Source: Enterobacteriaceae bacterium
GTDB lineage: Bacteria > Pseudomonadota > Gammaproteobacteria > Enterobacterales > Enterobacteriaceae
Length of the DNA: 64,000 nucleotides
Direction of reading: 5' to 3'
Assembly (NCBI GenBank): GCA_902363335.1
Contig: CABIZV010000001.1
Span: 1-64,000, forward strand
Both the position numbers and the translations under genes were made by a program. This document shows positions 54,002-61,774 of this stretch, piece by piece (the first letter of the stretch is position 1; each line of letters begins with the position of its first letter). The notes below the pieces were generated by a model that saw only the letters and a program-made list of their open reading frames with translations, had not been told where the DNA came from and made no database searches.

Positions 54002-54237
54002 ATTATGACTATTTCTTTTAATTATCCCAAACATCCAACCATTCAAATAATAGATATGTTTTGTGGTTAATAAATCTCGCCTAATGTTATTTCATAGCTA
54101 TATTGATAATAGTCAATAAAACATTTAAGTAACATTGCTTTCCATATGGCTGCATGCGAATTTTTATTTAACGTCTGAAGGTGAATGATATTTTCATACG
54201 TGTAAATACGAGCACTCATGTGGCAGTGGAGGTGATG

Positions 54238-54567
54238 ATGAATAATGCGGCTCTGATAATAAATCTACGAGAATTATTGATAATTCTTATGCATAACCGA
54301 ACGTTATGCGAGCGCTCTGCGGATGCGCTACGCTACTGCCGTGAACACATTATCGAAAATGAGATATCGGTAGGTATTTATGGTGAATACCGGGAAGTGA
54401 TTGAGCAGCTGCATTATTTAGCGAATAAGGATAATCGTGATGCGCCGGATGATTTATTGCGTAGCGGCGGAGATTTGTTATTAAGTATTCTCTTATTGTA
54501 TGACAGGCTGGTAGCCGATATAGCGGTGGCCGAATATCTGCACCAGAACAATAAATTCTATTTTTAA
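54238..54567 (+). CDS. Hypothetical small helical protein
   Basis: A 109-residue frame that I do not recognise. It is predicted mainly helical, with an amphipathic N-terminus (MNNAALIINLRELLIIL), a charged middle (KDNRDAPDD) and a hydrophobic second half (GGDLLLSILLLYDRLVADIAVAEY). No signal peptide or clear membrane span is seen. GGAGG lies 5 bases before the ATG at 54238; a GTG at 54181 would add 19 residues. Base composition of gene and surroundings is AT-richer than the neighbours, suggesting transfer. It stands alone between mrp and rcnB, where E. coli has yehE. Confidence 0.6.
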   Translation: MNNAALIINLRELLIILMHNRTLCERSADALRYCREHIIENEISVGIYGEYREVIEQLHYLANKDNRDAPDDLLRSGGDLLLSILLLYDRLVADIAVAEYLHQNNKFYF

Positions 54568-54608
54568 TTTAAAGCAGCCAGCGGCGAGGTCGCACCGCTG
54601 GCTTTCTG

Positions 54609-54926
54609 TTAGCGGTGATAGAAAATTTCACCGTCATAAATCTTGCTGATTTTACCGTCCGCATCACCGATCTGGACATAGTTTCCGCCCATGTACGTCC
54701 AGTGCGTGCCCGCGTCTGGTGCCGGCAGGTTACGCTGTTGCCACTGCTTGATGTTGTATTCTGGCGTGAGATACAGCGCCGGTGCGTTATCGCCAATCTT
54801 AAATTGCGTAAAATCGGCAGTGAACTCTTTTAATTCATATTGCGCGATCCCGGCTGCCGGCGCCGCCCAGGCGGCGCTCGCGGTTGCCAACAGTACGCCC
54901 AGAAGCATCATTTTTGTTTTACGCAT
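54609..54926 (-). CDS. rcnB: Periplasmic nickel/cobalt homeostasis protein RcnB
   Basis: A 105-residue periplasmic protein with a signal peptide (1-21, ending AWA). It is very close to E. coli RcnB (112) over its second half (EYNIKQWQQRNLPAPDAGTHWTYMGG, YDGEIFYHR) but shorter in the linker after the signal peptide. RcnB modulates Ni/Co efflux by RcnA. Neither rcnA nor rcnR is adjacent here; the neighbours are an orphan gene and a LysR regulator. Confidence 0.9.
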   Translation of the reverse strand: MRKTKMMLLGVLLATASAAWAAPAAGIAQYELKEFTADFTQFKIGDNAPALYLTPEYNIKQWQQRNLPAPDAGTHWTYMGGNYVQIGDADGKISKIYDGEIFYHR

Positions 54927-55079
54927 ACTATCCCCATTATTATCCTGGATATAAAATTACCGCCACGTATGATTCCTGATGCGTAGCCACAAAGGCAAGC
55001 GCTGCTTTCTTAAAAAATGTAAGCAAACGGTGAAGATCTCCCTTTTAAGGATGAATCTGCCCGTCTTTTAGGAGCCACC

Positions 55080-55970
55080 ATGTTCAGGCTGGAAGATTTA
55101 TCACTGTTCGTTCGCGCCGCCGCGTTCGGAAGCTTTAGCGATGCGGCGCGCGAAGCGGGCGTCCCCCCGGCGCAGGTCAGCTCGGCGATTAAACGCCTGG
55201 AGACCGCGCTGAACATTCGCCTTTTTGCTCGCTCGACCCGCAGCCTGAGGTTAACGGTAGAAGGTGAAACCTGGCTGCCCTACGCCTTGCAAATGCTCGA
55301 CACGCTGCAAAATGGGCTGCAAAAAATTCATACGCCGGATGATGAAGTGCGCGGTACGCTGCAAATTGCGGTACCGTCGGATTTGGGCCGTAATTTACTG
55401 CTCAGCGCCTTTCGCGATTTCCGTGAACGTCACCCGGCCCTGAAGCTGCGGATATTGTTTTCCGATCATCGAACTGATGTATTTAAAGACCCGGTGGATG
55501 TTGCATTTCGCTACGGCGACAACGAAGACGCATCGTTCATCTCACTCCCCGTTGCCCCTGAAAATCGCCGCGTGCTGGTCGCTTCCCCGGGCTGGATTGC
55601 GCGGCATGGTGAGCCCAAGACGCTGGCCGACCTCGAAAAATGCAATGCGTTAACCTATGTCCTGCGCGGCAGAGCGTTCGATCGCTGGTCATTGAGTCAG
55701 GACGGCGTGGAACACCATGTGCAGGTGTCCGGCAGCATTACCAGTGATGACGCAGAAGTGATCCGTCGTCTAGCCGTTGCCGGAGAGGGGATTGCCTTCA
55801 AATCCGCGCTTGATGTTCGTGACGATCTCCTGGAAGGGCGCTTGCAGGTGCTGTTACCTCAATATCGGGGGGACTGCGTTCCGCTGAATATGATTTGCCC
55901 GCACCGTAAGCAGCTTTCGGCTGCGGTGCGGCTGTTATATGAAGAGGTGAAGGCGCGCTGCGCAAGCTGA
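55080..55970 (+). CDS. LysR-family transcriptional regulator
   Basis: A 296-residue LysR regulator of the group with PBP2_CrgA-like sensor domains. The winged helix-turn-helix is at about 2-60 (FGSFSDAAREAGVPPAQVSSAIKRLE) and the effector domain at about 90-290. AGGAG precedes the ATG by 6 bases. No divergent target gene exists (rcnB lies 153 bases away, transcribed in the opposite direction), so its regulon is unknown; rcnB or itself are the nearest candidates. Confidence 0.88.
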   Translation: MFRLEDLSLFVRAAAFGSFSDAAREAGVPPAQVSSAIKRLETALNIRLFARSTRSLRLTVEGETWLPYALQMLDTLQNGLQKIHTPDDEVRGTLQIAVPSDLGRNLLLSAFRDFRERHPALKLRILFSDHRTDVFKDPVDVAFRYGDNEDASFISLPVAPENRRVLVASPGWIARHGEPKTLADLEKCNALTYVLRGRAFDRWSLSQDGVEHHVQVSGSITSDDAEVIRRLAVAGEGIAFKSALDVRDDLLEGRLQVLLPQYRGDCVPLNMICPHRKQLSAAVRLLYEEVKARCAS

Positions 55971-55980
55971 ACCCTGCCTC

Positions 55981-56280
55981 CGTAGGCCTGATAAGCATCG
56001 CGCCATCAGGCACAACGGTGCAGATTGCCGGATGGCGGCATTCGCCTTATCCGGCCTACAGGGCGTTACGCTGCGCTCCCCGTAGGCCTGATAAGCTTTG
56101 CGCCATCAGGCACCAGGGTGCAGATTGCCGGATGGCGGCATTCGCCTTATCCGGCCTACAGGGCGTTACGCTGCGTTCCCCGTAGGCCTGATAAGCATCG
56201 CGCCATCAGGCACCAGGGTGCAGATTGCCGGATGGCGGCGTTCGCCTTATCCGGCCTACAGGCCGTTACGCTGCACTACC
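55981..56280. repeat. Three-copy tandem BIME, 100-bp period
   Basis: Units beginning cgtaggcctgataag at 55981, 56081 and 56181 are exactly 100 bases apart. Each contains gcgccatcaggca, a linker, gccggatggcgg and ttatccggcctaca, then a 20-base tail. The tail of unit 3 (ggccgttacgctgcactacc) is the coding 3' end of the leftward GntR gene; units 1 and 2 carry decayed copies (gggcgttacgctgcgctccc). The array thus includes duplicated gene ends. Confidence 0.93.
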
Positions 56281-56984
56281 GAATTATAATTAAAGCGCTG
56301 GTAGTGATAGTGGCTGGTACAGTATTCAAAAGGTTGCCCATCGCTCAGATAGGTGACCGAGCGCGTCACGCTAACCGGCTCATTGGGCTGTAACGCTAAC
56401 CACTCCTGGGCTTCGCTATCGCTCGGCAGCGATGAAAACTGCGTGTGGCTACTGGCAGGAATCTTTCGCAGCGTGCTTTCCACATACTGGTAAATAGAGC
56501 CCATGGCATCCTGACGGGTAAATTCCGGCAGAATATGCACCGGCAGCCACGTATCTTCAATGGAGAGTGGCAGATCGTCAACATAGCGTACGCGGCGGAA
56601 ATGCCAGCAGAAACGATCGTCTGCGATCGCGAGCACCTCGGCAATCTCCGCCGACGGATTGGCAATTTCAAACAGCAGAATATGGCTTCTGACGTTGTGT
56701 CCCTGCGCGTGGTTGATGGTGCTCAGCCCAAGAATGGGTGACACCAGCTGACTTTCGGCGTGGGTGTAGCGTGGGGTCGCGGTTTTCACCACCGTACCCA
56801 GCCCGCGCTGGCGGGTAATAAATCCCTCGTTAACCAGAATCTCTAGCGCATTATTCAGCGTAATTTTGCTGCAGCTGAACTCCTCGCAAAGCTGATGCCC
56901 AAATGGGATCTTCTCTCCGGTCAAATAGATATTATTGACGATCCTTTCCCTGATTATATTCGCTATTTCAATATATCTGCGCAA
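56256..56984 (-). CDS. GntR/HutC-family regulator (UTRA domain)
   Basis: A 242-residue repressor-type protein: an N-terminal winged helix-turn-helix (about 1-70, with CEEFSCSKITLNNALEILV) and a UTRA effector-binding domain (about 85-240), the layout of HutC, NagR and TreR. It is divergent from the PTS operon and probably controls it in response to a sugar phosphate. The start is TTG with AGGGGG about 5 bases upstream; no better ATG lies in frame. The last codons and stop lie inside a REP repeat unit. Confidence 0.85.
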   Translation of the reverse strand: MRRYIEIANIIRERIVNNIYLTGEKIPFGHQLCEEFSCSKITLNNALEILVNEGFITRQRGLGTVVKTATPRYTHAESQLVSPILGLSTINHAQGHNVRSHILLFEIANPSAEIAEVLAIADDRFCWHFRRVRYVDDLPLSIEDTWLPVHILPEFTRQDAMGSIYQYVESTLRKIPASSHTQFSSLPSDSEAQEWLALQPNEPVSVTRSVTYLSDGQPFEYCTSHYHYQRFNYNSVVQRNGL

Positions 56985-57050
56985 TGTTCACCCCCTGCAA
57001 ACGCGTGGCAGGAAGTATATCCCACACCTCAAAATATTATCCAGATCTCA

Positions 57051-57083
57051 TTTATTTTAAAAGTAGACTACTTTTAAAATAAA
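57051..57083. promoter_or_regulatory. 33-bp perfect palindrome, candidate GntR operator
   Basis: Arms of 16 bases (57051-57066 and 57068-57083) are perfectly complementary around a single central A; the core reads GTAGACTAC, like HutC/NagR-type operators. A good -35 (TTGACT, 57088-57093) follows immediately, with a weak -10 (CATTCT, 57111-57116) 17 bases on. Binding here would block the PTS operon promoter. The palindrome is seen directly; its role is inferred. Confidence 0.7.
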
Positions 57084-57224
57084 GATATTGACTTGGATGT
57101 TGAGCAGTTTCATTCTGCGGGGGGGATGCGCAGGAGGGATTCAGATCTCGGCGAAGCAGGCGGTCTTGCCAGAAGGTGTGCAAACCCAGCGCGAAAGGGG
57201 TGTTCTCATTGAAAGGGAAGTGTC

Positions 57225-58952
57225 ATGAGTCAAAAAACGTTATTGACCAAAATAACTGATATATCGCAGAAAATGGCCTCGGAAGTTCATCTTCGAAGCC
57301 TACGCGATAGCTTTATTATCACCGTGCCGTTCCTGGTTTTAGCCGGGCTATTTATTATGGTGAACTTTGTATTTCTCGATGCGAAAGGGGTTGTCGGACA
57401 ATGGGTTTCCGCCGATACCCTGGCGACAATTCGCAGCATCGGCGATCGTATTCTCACCGGTACAATGAATATTTTATCGCTGATGCTGGTGGTGTTAATT
57501 TCCTGGAATATCGCCAATAAACGCAAATTTACGGCACCGATGATCCCAGCAATGGTGTCGCTTGCTGCATTCTTAGTGCTAATGCCTGGAACAATTTCAA
57601 TTGTTCCAGTGAATGCCAGCGAAGCGGTGCTGGTCAGCGGCGTTATTTCGCTTGGCCTCACCAACGCAGGCGGCGTATTTATGGCGATTATTACCGCCAT
57701 TATCGCCACCGACCTGTTTTTGTTGATTGCCAAAACTCGCTGGCTGCAAATCAGGATGGGTGATGAAGTCCCGCCAATGGTGACGCAATCTTTCCAGTCA
57801 ATGTTCTCTATTATGCTGGTGGTTCTGGCCTTTGCGCTGGTGGCTGCCATCGTGAAAGTTACGACCGGAAAAGAAGTTCACGAAATTATTCAGGCCATTA
57901 TCCAGGCGCCGCTGGTGCATCTCACCACCAACCTGCCGGGCTTCCTGGTGCTGACAACGCTGACTAACCTCCTGTTCTCTTTAGGGATCCATCCATCAGG
58001 CATTATTAATCCCATCCTGGAGCCGCCGCTGCTGGTGGCGATGCAGGAAAACATGTCTGCTTTTGCCCGAGGCGAAGTGCCGCCGCACATTATCGTGCTG
58101 CCGTTTCGCGATCTTTACGGCCATATGGGCGGGACGGGGAGCACGCTGGCGCTGCTGATTGCGATATTTATGCGCAGCAAAATTTCCAGCCACCAGAAGC
58201 TCGGTAAAACCGTGCTTGCGCCGGGGCTATTTAATATCAACGAGCCGGTCATTTTCGGTTTCCCGGTGCTGTATAACCCGTTGATTATGATCCCCTTTAT
58301 TATTTACCCGCAGATTAACTTTATCATTGCCTATTTTGCCACTCAGTTTGATATGGTCTCACGTATTGTTGCCTATGTTCCCTGGTCGGTGCCGCCATTA
58401 TTATCCGGCTGGCTGGGGTACGGTGGCGATTACCGTAACGTGATACTCCAGCTTATTTTAATTGCCCTCGGCGTGATGATTTATCTGCCGTTCCTGATGG
58501 CTTATGAACGCACAATGCTTAAAAGCAAAGTGGACGCCTTAGTCGAAGAAATGTCGGCAGAACAACCGCCTACGGCAGAATTGGCGACGGCAAATAATGA
58601 AGCACCTGCCCAGAATGCTCTGGCGGCCCTTAATAATAAAACCATTATCTTAAGCTGTAATGAAGGTATGTCGACCTCGATTATGGCTAACAAAATGCGC
58701 CAGTATGCCCAATCACAGGGCTGCGATGTTTCAGTCTATGCCATCAATATCGGACGCATAGAAGAGGAATATCACAAGGCCGATCTGATTTTACTGGGGC
58801 CGCAGGTGGTTTATATGCGGGAGAGCATTATCGAGAATATTAATGCTGCCTGCCCGGTACTGCCAATTAACACACAATATTTCAGCAAGCTGGACGGTAA
58901 GTCCGCTATTGAAGAGGCGGCGGCTCAATTAGCCAGCGCGCGTGCTATTTAA
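57225..58952 (+). CDS. PTS EIICB, lactose/cellobiose family
   Basis: A 575-residue fused phosphotransferase component. The EIIC membrane domain (about 1-435) has the family's GIHPSGIINPILEPPLL sugar-site region and FNINEPVIFGFPV. A Pro/Ala-rich linker (about 450-470) leads to a cytosolic EIIB domain with phospho-accepting C478 (LSCNEGMST). It imports and phosphorylates a sugar. No EIIA is encoded nearby, so one must be borrowed (for example a ChbA-type protein). First gene of the operon; its leader of over 100 bases is GC-rich. The next gene starts 14 bases downstream. Confidence 0.88.
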   Translation: MSQKTLLTKITDISQKMASEVHLRSLRDSFIITVPFLVLAGLFIMVNFVFLDAKGVVGQWVSADTLATIRSIGDRILTGTMNILSLMLVVLISWNIANKRKFTAPMIPAMVSLAAFLVLMPGTISIVPVNASEAVLVSGVISLGLTNAGGVFMAIITAIIATDLFLLIAKTRWLQIRMGDEVPPMVTQSFQSMFSIMLVVLAFALVAAIVKVTTGKEVHEIIQAIIQAPLVHLTTNLPGFLVLTTLTNLLFSLGIHPSGIINPILEPPLLVAMQENMSAFARGEVPPHIIVLPFRDLYGHMGGTGSTLALLIAIFMRSKISSHQKLGKTVLAPGLFNINEPVIFGFPVLYNPLIMIPFIIYPQINFIIAYFATQFDMVSRIVAYVPWSVPPLLSGWLGYGGDYRNVILQLILIALGVMIYLPFLMAYERTMLKSKVDALVEEMSAEQPPTAELATANNEAPAQNALAALNNKTIILSCNEGMSTSIMANKMRQYAQSQGCDVSVYAINIGRIEEEYHKADLILLGPQVVYMRESIIENINAACPVLPINTQYFSKLDGKSAIEEAAAQLASARAI

Positions 58953-58966
58953 CAGGAGGTTATTCC

Positions 58967-60001
58967 ATGATCCACAGTGCATTTATTGGTTTTGGCAAAA
59001 GCGCTACCCGCTATCATTTGCCTTATGTTCTGGCACGTAAAAATAAGTTTCACGTGAAGCGTATTTATGACCGCCAGAGAAACCCGCAGCGCGAGCAGGA
59101 AGCGGTTTATCGTGACATTCAGTTTACCTCGCAGATTGAGGACATTCTCAATGATGCGGAAATTTCGCTGGTAACGGTGTGTACCCATCCTGATAGCCAT
59201 TTCCATTACGCAAAACTTTGCCTGGAACACGGAAAAAACGTGCTGGTCGAAAAACCGTTTACCACCACCCATGAAGAGGCGGAAATTCTGTTTGCGCTGG
59301 CGCGTGAAAAAGGTCTGCTGGTTACGCCATTCCAGAATCGTCGTTTTGACAGCTGCTTTTTAACCATGAAGCAGGCGATTGAAAGCGGCAAACTGGGCGA
59401 TATCGTGGAAGTGGAAAGCCACTTTGACTACTTCCGCCCGGAGGCCGACGTTCAGCCAGGCGGTCATTTTGACGGCGCGTTCTATGGTCTTGGCGTACAC
59501 ACGCTGGATCAGATTCTGTCGCTGTTTGGTCGTCCTCAGCAGGTGTTTTACCACCTTCGCCATCTGCGTCAGCCGACCAACCCGGATGATACCTTTGAAG
59601 CGCAGCTGATTTACGGTGACATGAAGGCGATTATCAAGACCAGCCACCTGGTGAAAACGCCGTACCCGAAATTCCTGGTTCACGGCACGCGCGGTTCGTT
59701 TGTGCGCTATCAGATTGACCAACAGGAAACCTGTCTGAAAAACGGCGTGATGCCGGACAACGTGCATTTTGCTGAAGATGAAGAGCTGGCGCTGCTCGAT
59801 TATGTCGATGACCAGGGCGTAAACCATATCGAACATCTGCCTTCGGTGAAGGGCGACTACGGTCGGGTTTATGACGCGATTTATGACACCCTGACCACCG
59901 GCGCGCCGAATTACGTGAGCGAAGAGCAGGCGTTGACCAACCTCGAAATTCTTGATGGCGCATTCCGCCAGCCATCTCCTTCAATACTGGTTTTAGCTTA
60001 A
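58967..60001 (+). CDS. Gfo/Idh/MocA-family oxidoreductase
   Basis: A 344-residue NAD(P)-dependent sugar or polyol dehydrogenase resembling E. coli YdgJ. The Rossmann fold begins IHSAFIGFGKSA; the EKP motif (VLVEKPF) with its catalytic lysine is at about 93-99, and an active-site GLGVHTLDQ segment follows. AACAGGAGG precedes the ATG. Coupled to the EIICB gene, it probably oxidises the incoming phospho-sugar or its aglycone part, perhaps making a keto intermediate for cleavage. Substrate unknown. Confidence 0.85.
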   Translation: MIHSAFIGFGKSATRYHLPYVLARKNKFHVKRIYDRQRNPQREQEAVYRDIQFTSQIEDILNDAEISLVTVCTHPDSHFHYAKLCLEHGKNVLVEKPFTTTHEEAEILFALAREKGLLVTPFQNRRFDSCFLTMKQAIESGKLGDIVEVESHFDYFRPEADVQPGGHFDGAFYGLGVHTLDQILSLFGRPQQVFYHLRHLRQPTNPDDTFEAQLIYGDMKAIIKTSHLVKTPYPKFLVHGTRGSFVRYQIDQQETCLKNGVMPDNVHFAEDEELALLDYVDDQGVNHIEHLPSVKGDYGRVYDAIYDTLTTGAPNYVSEEQALTNLEILDGAFRQPSPSILVLA

Positions 60002-60010
60002 GGACGAACG

Positions 60011-60844
60011 ATGCAACGGATACTGAACTGCCGCACCAGTGATTTTTCACAATCGGTCACGGCGGAGGAATTAAAACAGGCGATAAGCGCCTCAGAAGGT
60101 CGAGTCATTATGGCGGAGGTCGCCGCCGCTGCCGCGCCGCTGTACGGTGAAGTGACCAACGGCGAGCTGCTGTGCGCTTTCGGCGCAGACCTGCTGCTGG
60201 TAAAAGGGATGGATTGCCAGACGCAAAAAATCCAGGGCTGCGATGGCTTACTTCATTTTAAACAGCTCACCGGGCGACTGGTGGGCGTGAGCTTCGAAGT
60301 GCTGGCGGACAATGCCCCGGAGAACCCGCGCGCGTGGGATCCCGCACAACTGGCGCAGGCGGATTTTTATTGTCTGACGGCCTACGATAAACCGGGCGTG
60401 ACGGCCTCGCGCGTGTGCGCAGCGGTGGCGCAGCTTCGTGCGCTGACCGACAAACTGATATTGGTCGCCAAATTCTACGGTGCGGGTTTAGCCGACGCCG
60501 ACACCTATGCCGGATTCGTCGCGGCGGGGGCGGACGGCGTGATTGTCCCTGCGCCGTCAAGCTGCCGTGGTGCATCTGAGCCGCGCGTTGAGCAGGTTCT
60601 CAGCGCGATTCGGACGGCGGGGGGGCTTGCGATTACGACCATCAGCAGCAGCCAGGAAGGGGCCGATGAGGAGACGGTGCGCCAGATTGCGCTCGCCAGC
60701 AAACGCTGTGGCGCAGATGTGTATAACTTCGGGGATGCGGGCGTGGCCGGTATGGCCGATCCGCAGGCGGTTTATACGCTGTCGATGGCCGTGCGCGGTA
60801 AACGGCATACCTGGGTCAGGATGGCGGCCTCAACGTTGCGATAG
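60011..60844 (+). CDS. Uncharacterised PTS-operon protein, TIM-barrel-like
   Basis: A 277-residue cytosolic protein, last gene of the operon, 9 bases after the oxidoreductase. I cannot name a characterised relative. Repeating beta-alpha segments (RVIMAEVAAAAAPL, DLLLVKGMDC, LILVAKFYGAG, AGADGVIVPAP, LAITTISSSQEG, ADVYNFGDAG) suggest a TIM barrel of aldolase/phosphosugar type. K151 or the K in LLVKG could be catalytic, but this is a guess. By position it could cleave or isomerise the oxidised phospho-sugar. Confidence 0.7.
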   Translation: MQRILNCRTSDFSQSVTAEELKQAISASEGRVIMAEVAAAAAPLYGEVTNGELLCAFGADLLLVKGMDCQTQKIQGCDGLLHFKQLTGRLVGVSFEVLADNAPENPRAWDPAQLAQADFYCLTAYDKPGVTASRVCAAVAQLRALTDKLILVAKFYGAGLADADTYAGFVAAGADGVIVPAPSSCRGASEPRVEQVLSAIRTAGGLAITTISSSQEGADEETVRQIALASKRCGADVYNFGDAGVAGMADPQAVYTLSMAVRGKRHTWVRMAASTLR

Positions 60845-60877
60845 AAGATTTCTCGCTCGACCAGACTACCGATAAAT

Positions 60878-60955
60878 GTAGGCCGGATAAGGCGTAGCCG
60901 TCATCCGGCAATCTGCGCGATTGTGCCTGATGGCGCGCAGCTTATCAGGCCTACA
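60878..60955. repeat. BIME (paired REP)
   Basis: gtaggccggataaggcgtagccgtcatccggc followed by gcctgatggcgcgcagcttatcaggcctac in opposite orientation, 33 bases after the PTS operon. It lies between convergent genes (operon and speG). Confidence 0.87.
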
Positions 60956-61057
60956 GGTTGCAGGGATTCACAATATGCAGATAGCCGGCGGAGCCAGTGG
61001 TGCTGGGGATTTCGGCTCAGGCAGGAAATGCCGTTACAGTGTATCCTGGGGCTTATT

Positions 61058-61615
61058 TTATTGCGCCGTCGGTTTCAGTAAACCACCTGCGGTTTTGTTA
61101 TTCTCTAAATACTGACTCTGGAAGATACACATTCTTATCGTGTTACGATATTCACCGTTAACAAAAAATTCGTGTATTAATTCCCCTTCCTGAATGAACC
61201 CCAGCTTGCGATAAATATGAACGGCTTTGGCGTTCTCTTTATCCACAATGAGATATAGCTTATAGAGATTCAGTACGGTAAAACCGTAATCCATTGCCAG
61301 CTTGGCGGCGCGTGTCGCAAGCCCTTTGCCCTGGAACTCGGGGGAGATGATAATCTGAAACTCGGCGCGTCGGTGAATATGATTTATTTCAACCAGTTCG
61401 ACCAGGCCCGCGTTGTTACCGTTGAAAGAGACCACAAAGCGCCGCTCGCTTTGATCGTGAATGTGCTTATCATACAGATCGCTAAGCTCAACAAAGGCTT
61501 CGTAGGGTTCTTCAAACCAATAACGCATTACGCTCGCATTATTATCGAGCTGATGAACGAAACGTAAATCTTCTCGCTCAAGGGGTCTTAATTTAACTTC
61601 TGACTTTTCTGACAT
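61058..61615 (-). CDS. speG: Spermidine N1-acetyltransferase SpeG
   Basis: A 185-residue GNAT acetyltransferase, near-identical to E. coli SpeG (186) over its core, acetylating spermidine and spermine with acetyl-CoA to limit polyamine toxicity. The acetyl-CoA loop QGKGLATRAA and the polyamine-site acidic segments (ELVEINHIHRRAEFQ, FEEPYEAFVELSDL) are conserved. Start at 61615 by family length; an ATG four codons earlier is possible. In E. coli speG is at a different locus, next to ynfC. Confidence 0.94.
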   Translation of the reverse strand: MSEKSEVKLRPLEREDLRFVHQLDNNASVMRYWFEEPYEAFVELSDLYDKHIHDQSERRFVVSFNGNNAGLVELVEINHIHRRAEFQIIISPEFQGKGLATRAAKLAMDYGFTVLNLYKLYLIVDKENAKAVHIYRKLGFIQEGELIHEFFVNGEYRNTIRMCIFQSQYLENNKTAGGLLKPTAQ

Positions 61616-61661
61616 GTTATTTCTCATGACTCATCATAGGCTGAAAATATATTAGCGTATG

Positions 61662-61677
61662 ATGATGACGTCATCAT
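61662..61677. promoter_or_regulatory. 16-bp palindrome upstream of speG
   Basis: ATGATGACGTCATCAT is a perfect palindrome 47 bases before the speG start. It may be an operator over the speG promoter; the binding protein is unknown. Confidence 0.45.
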
Positions 61678-61722
61678 GATTTTAAAAAAATTACAATCTG
61701 TTGCTGACCGGCAATCTTATAT

Positions 61723-61764
61723 TGACGCCGCTCACCGCAGACGCTTATCCGGTGAGCGGCGTCA
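61723..61764 (-). terminator. Terminator-like hairpin after the NCS2 gene
   Basis: Fifteen-base perfect arms (61723-61737 and 61750-61764) with a 12-base loop, lying 10 bases past the permease stop on the minus strand. A proper T-run is lacking, so termination may be incomplete or Rho-assisted. Confidence 0.65.
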
Positions 61765-61774
61765 TGATGAGGGC

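Noticed and set aside
55981..56280. Possible CRISPR array (regular 100-bp repeats)
   Set aside because: Whole units are repeated including the linkers, with no unique spacers, and the repeats are standard BIMEs; no cas genes are present.
56025..56393. 122-codon frame across the BIME triplication
   Set aside because: Translated repeats followed by antisense GntR sequence; no start signal.
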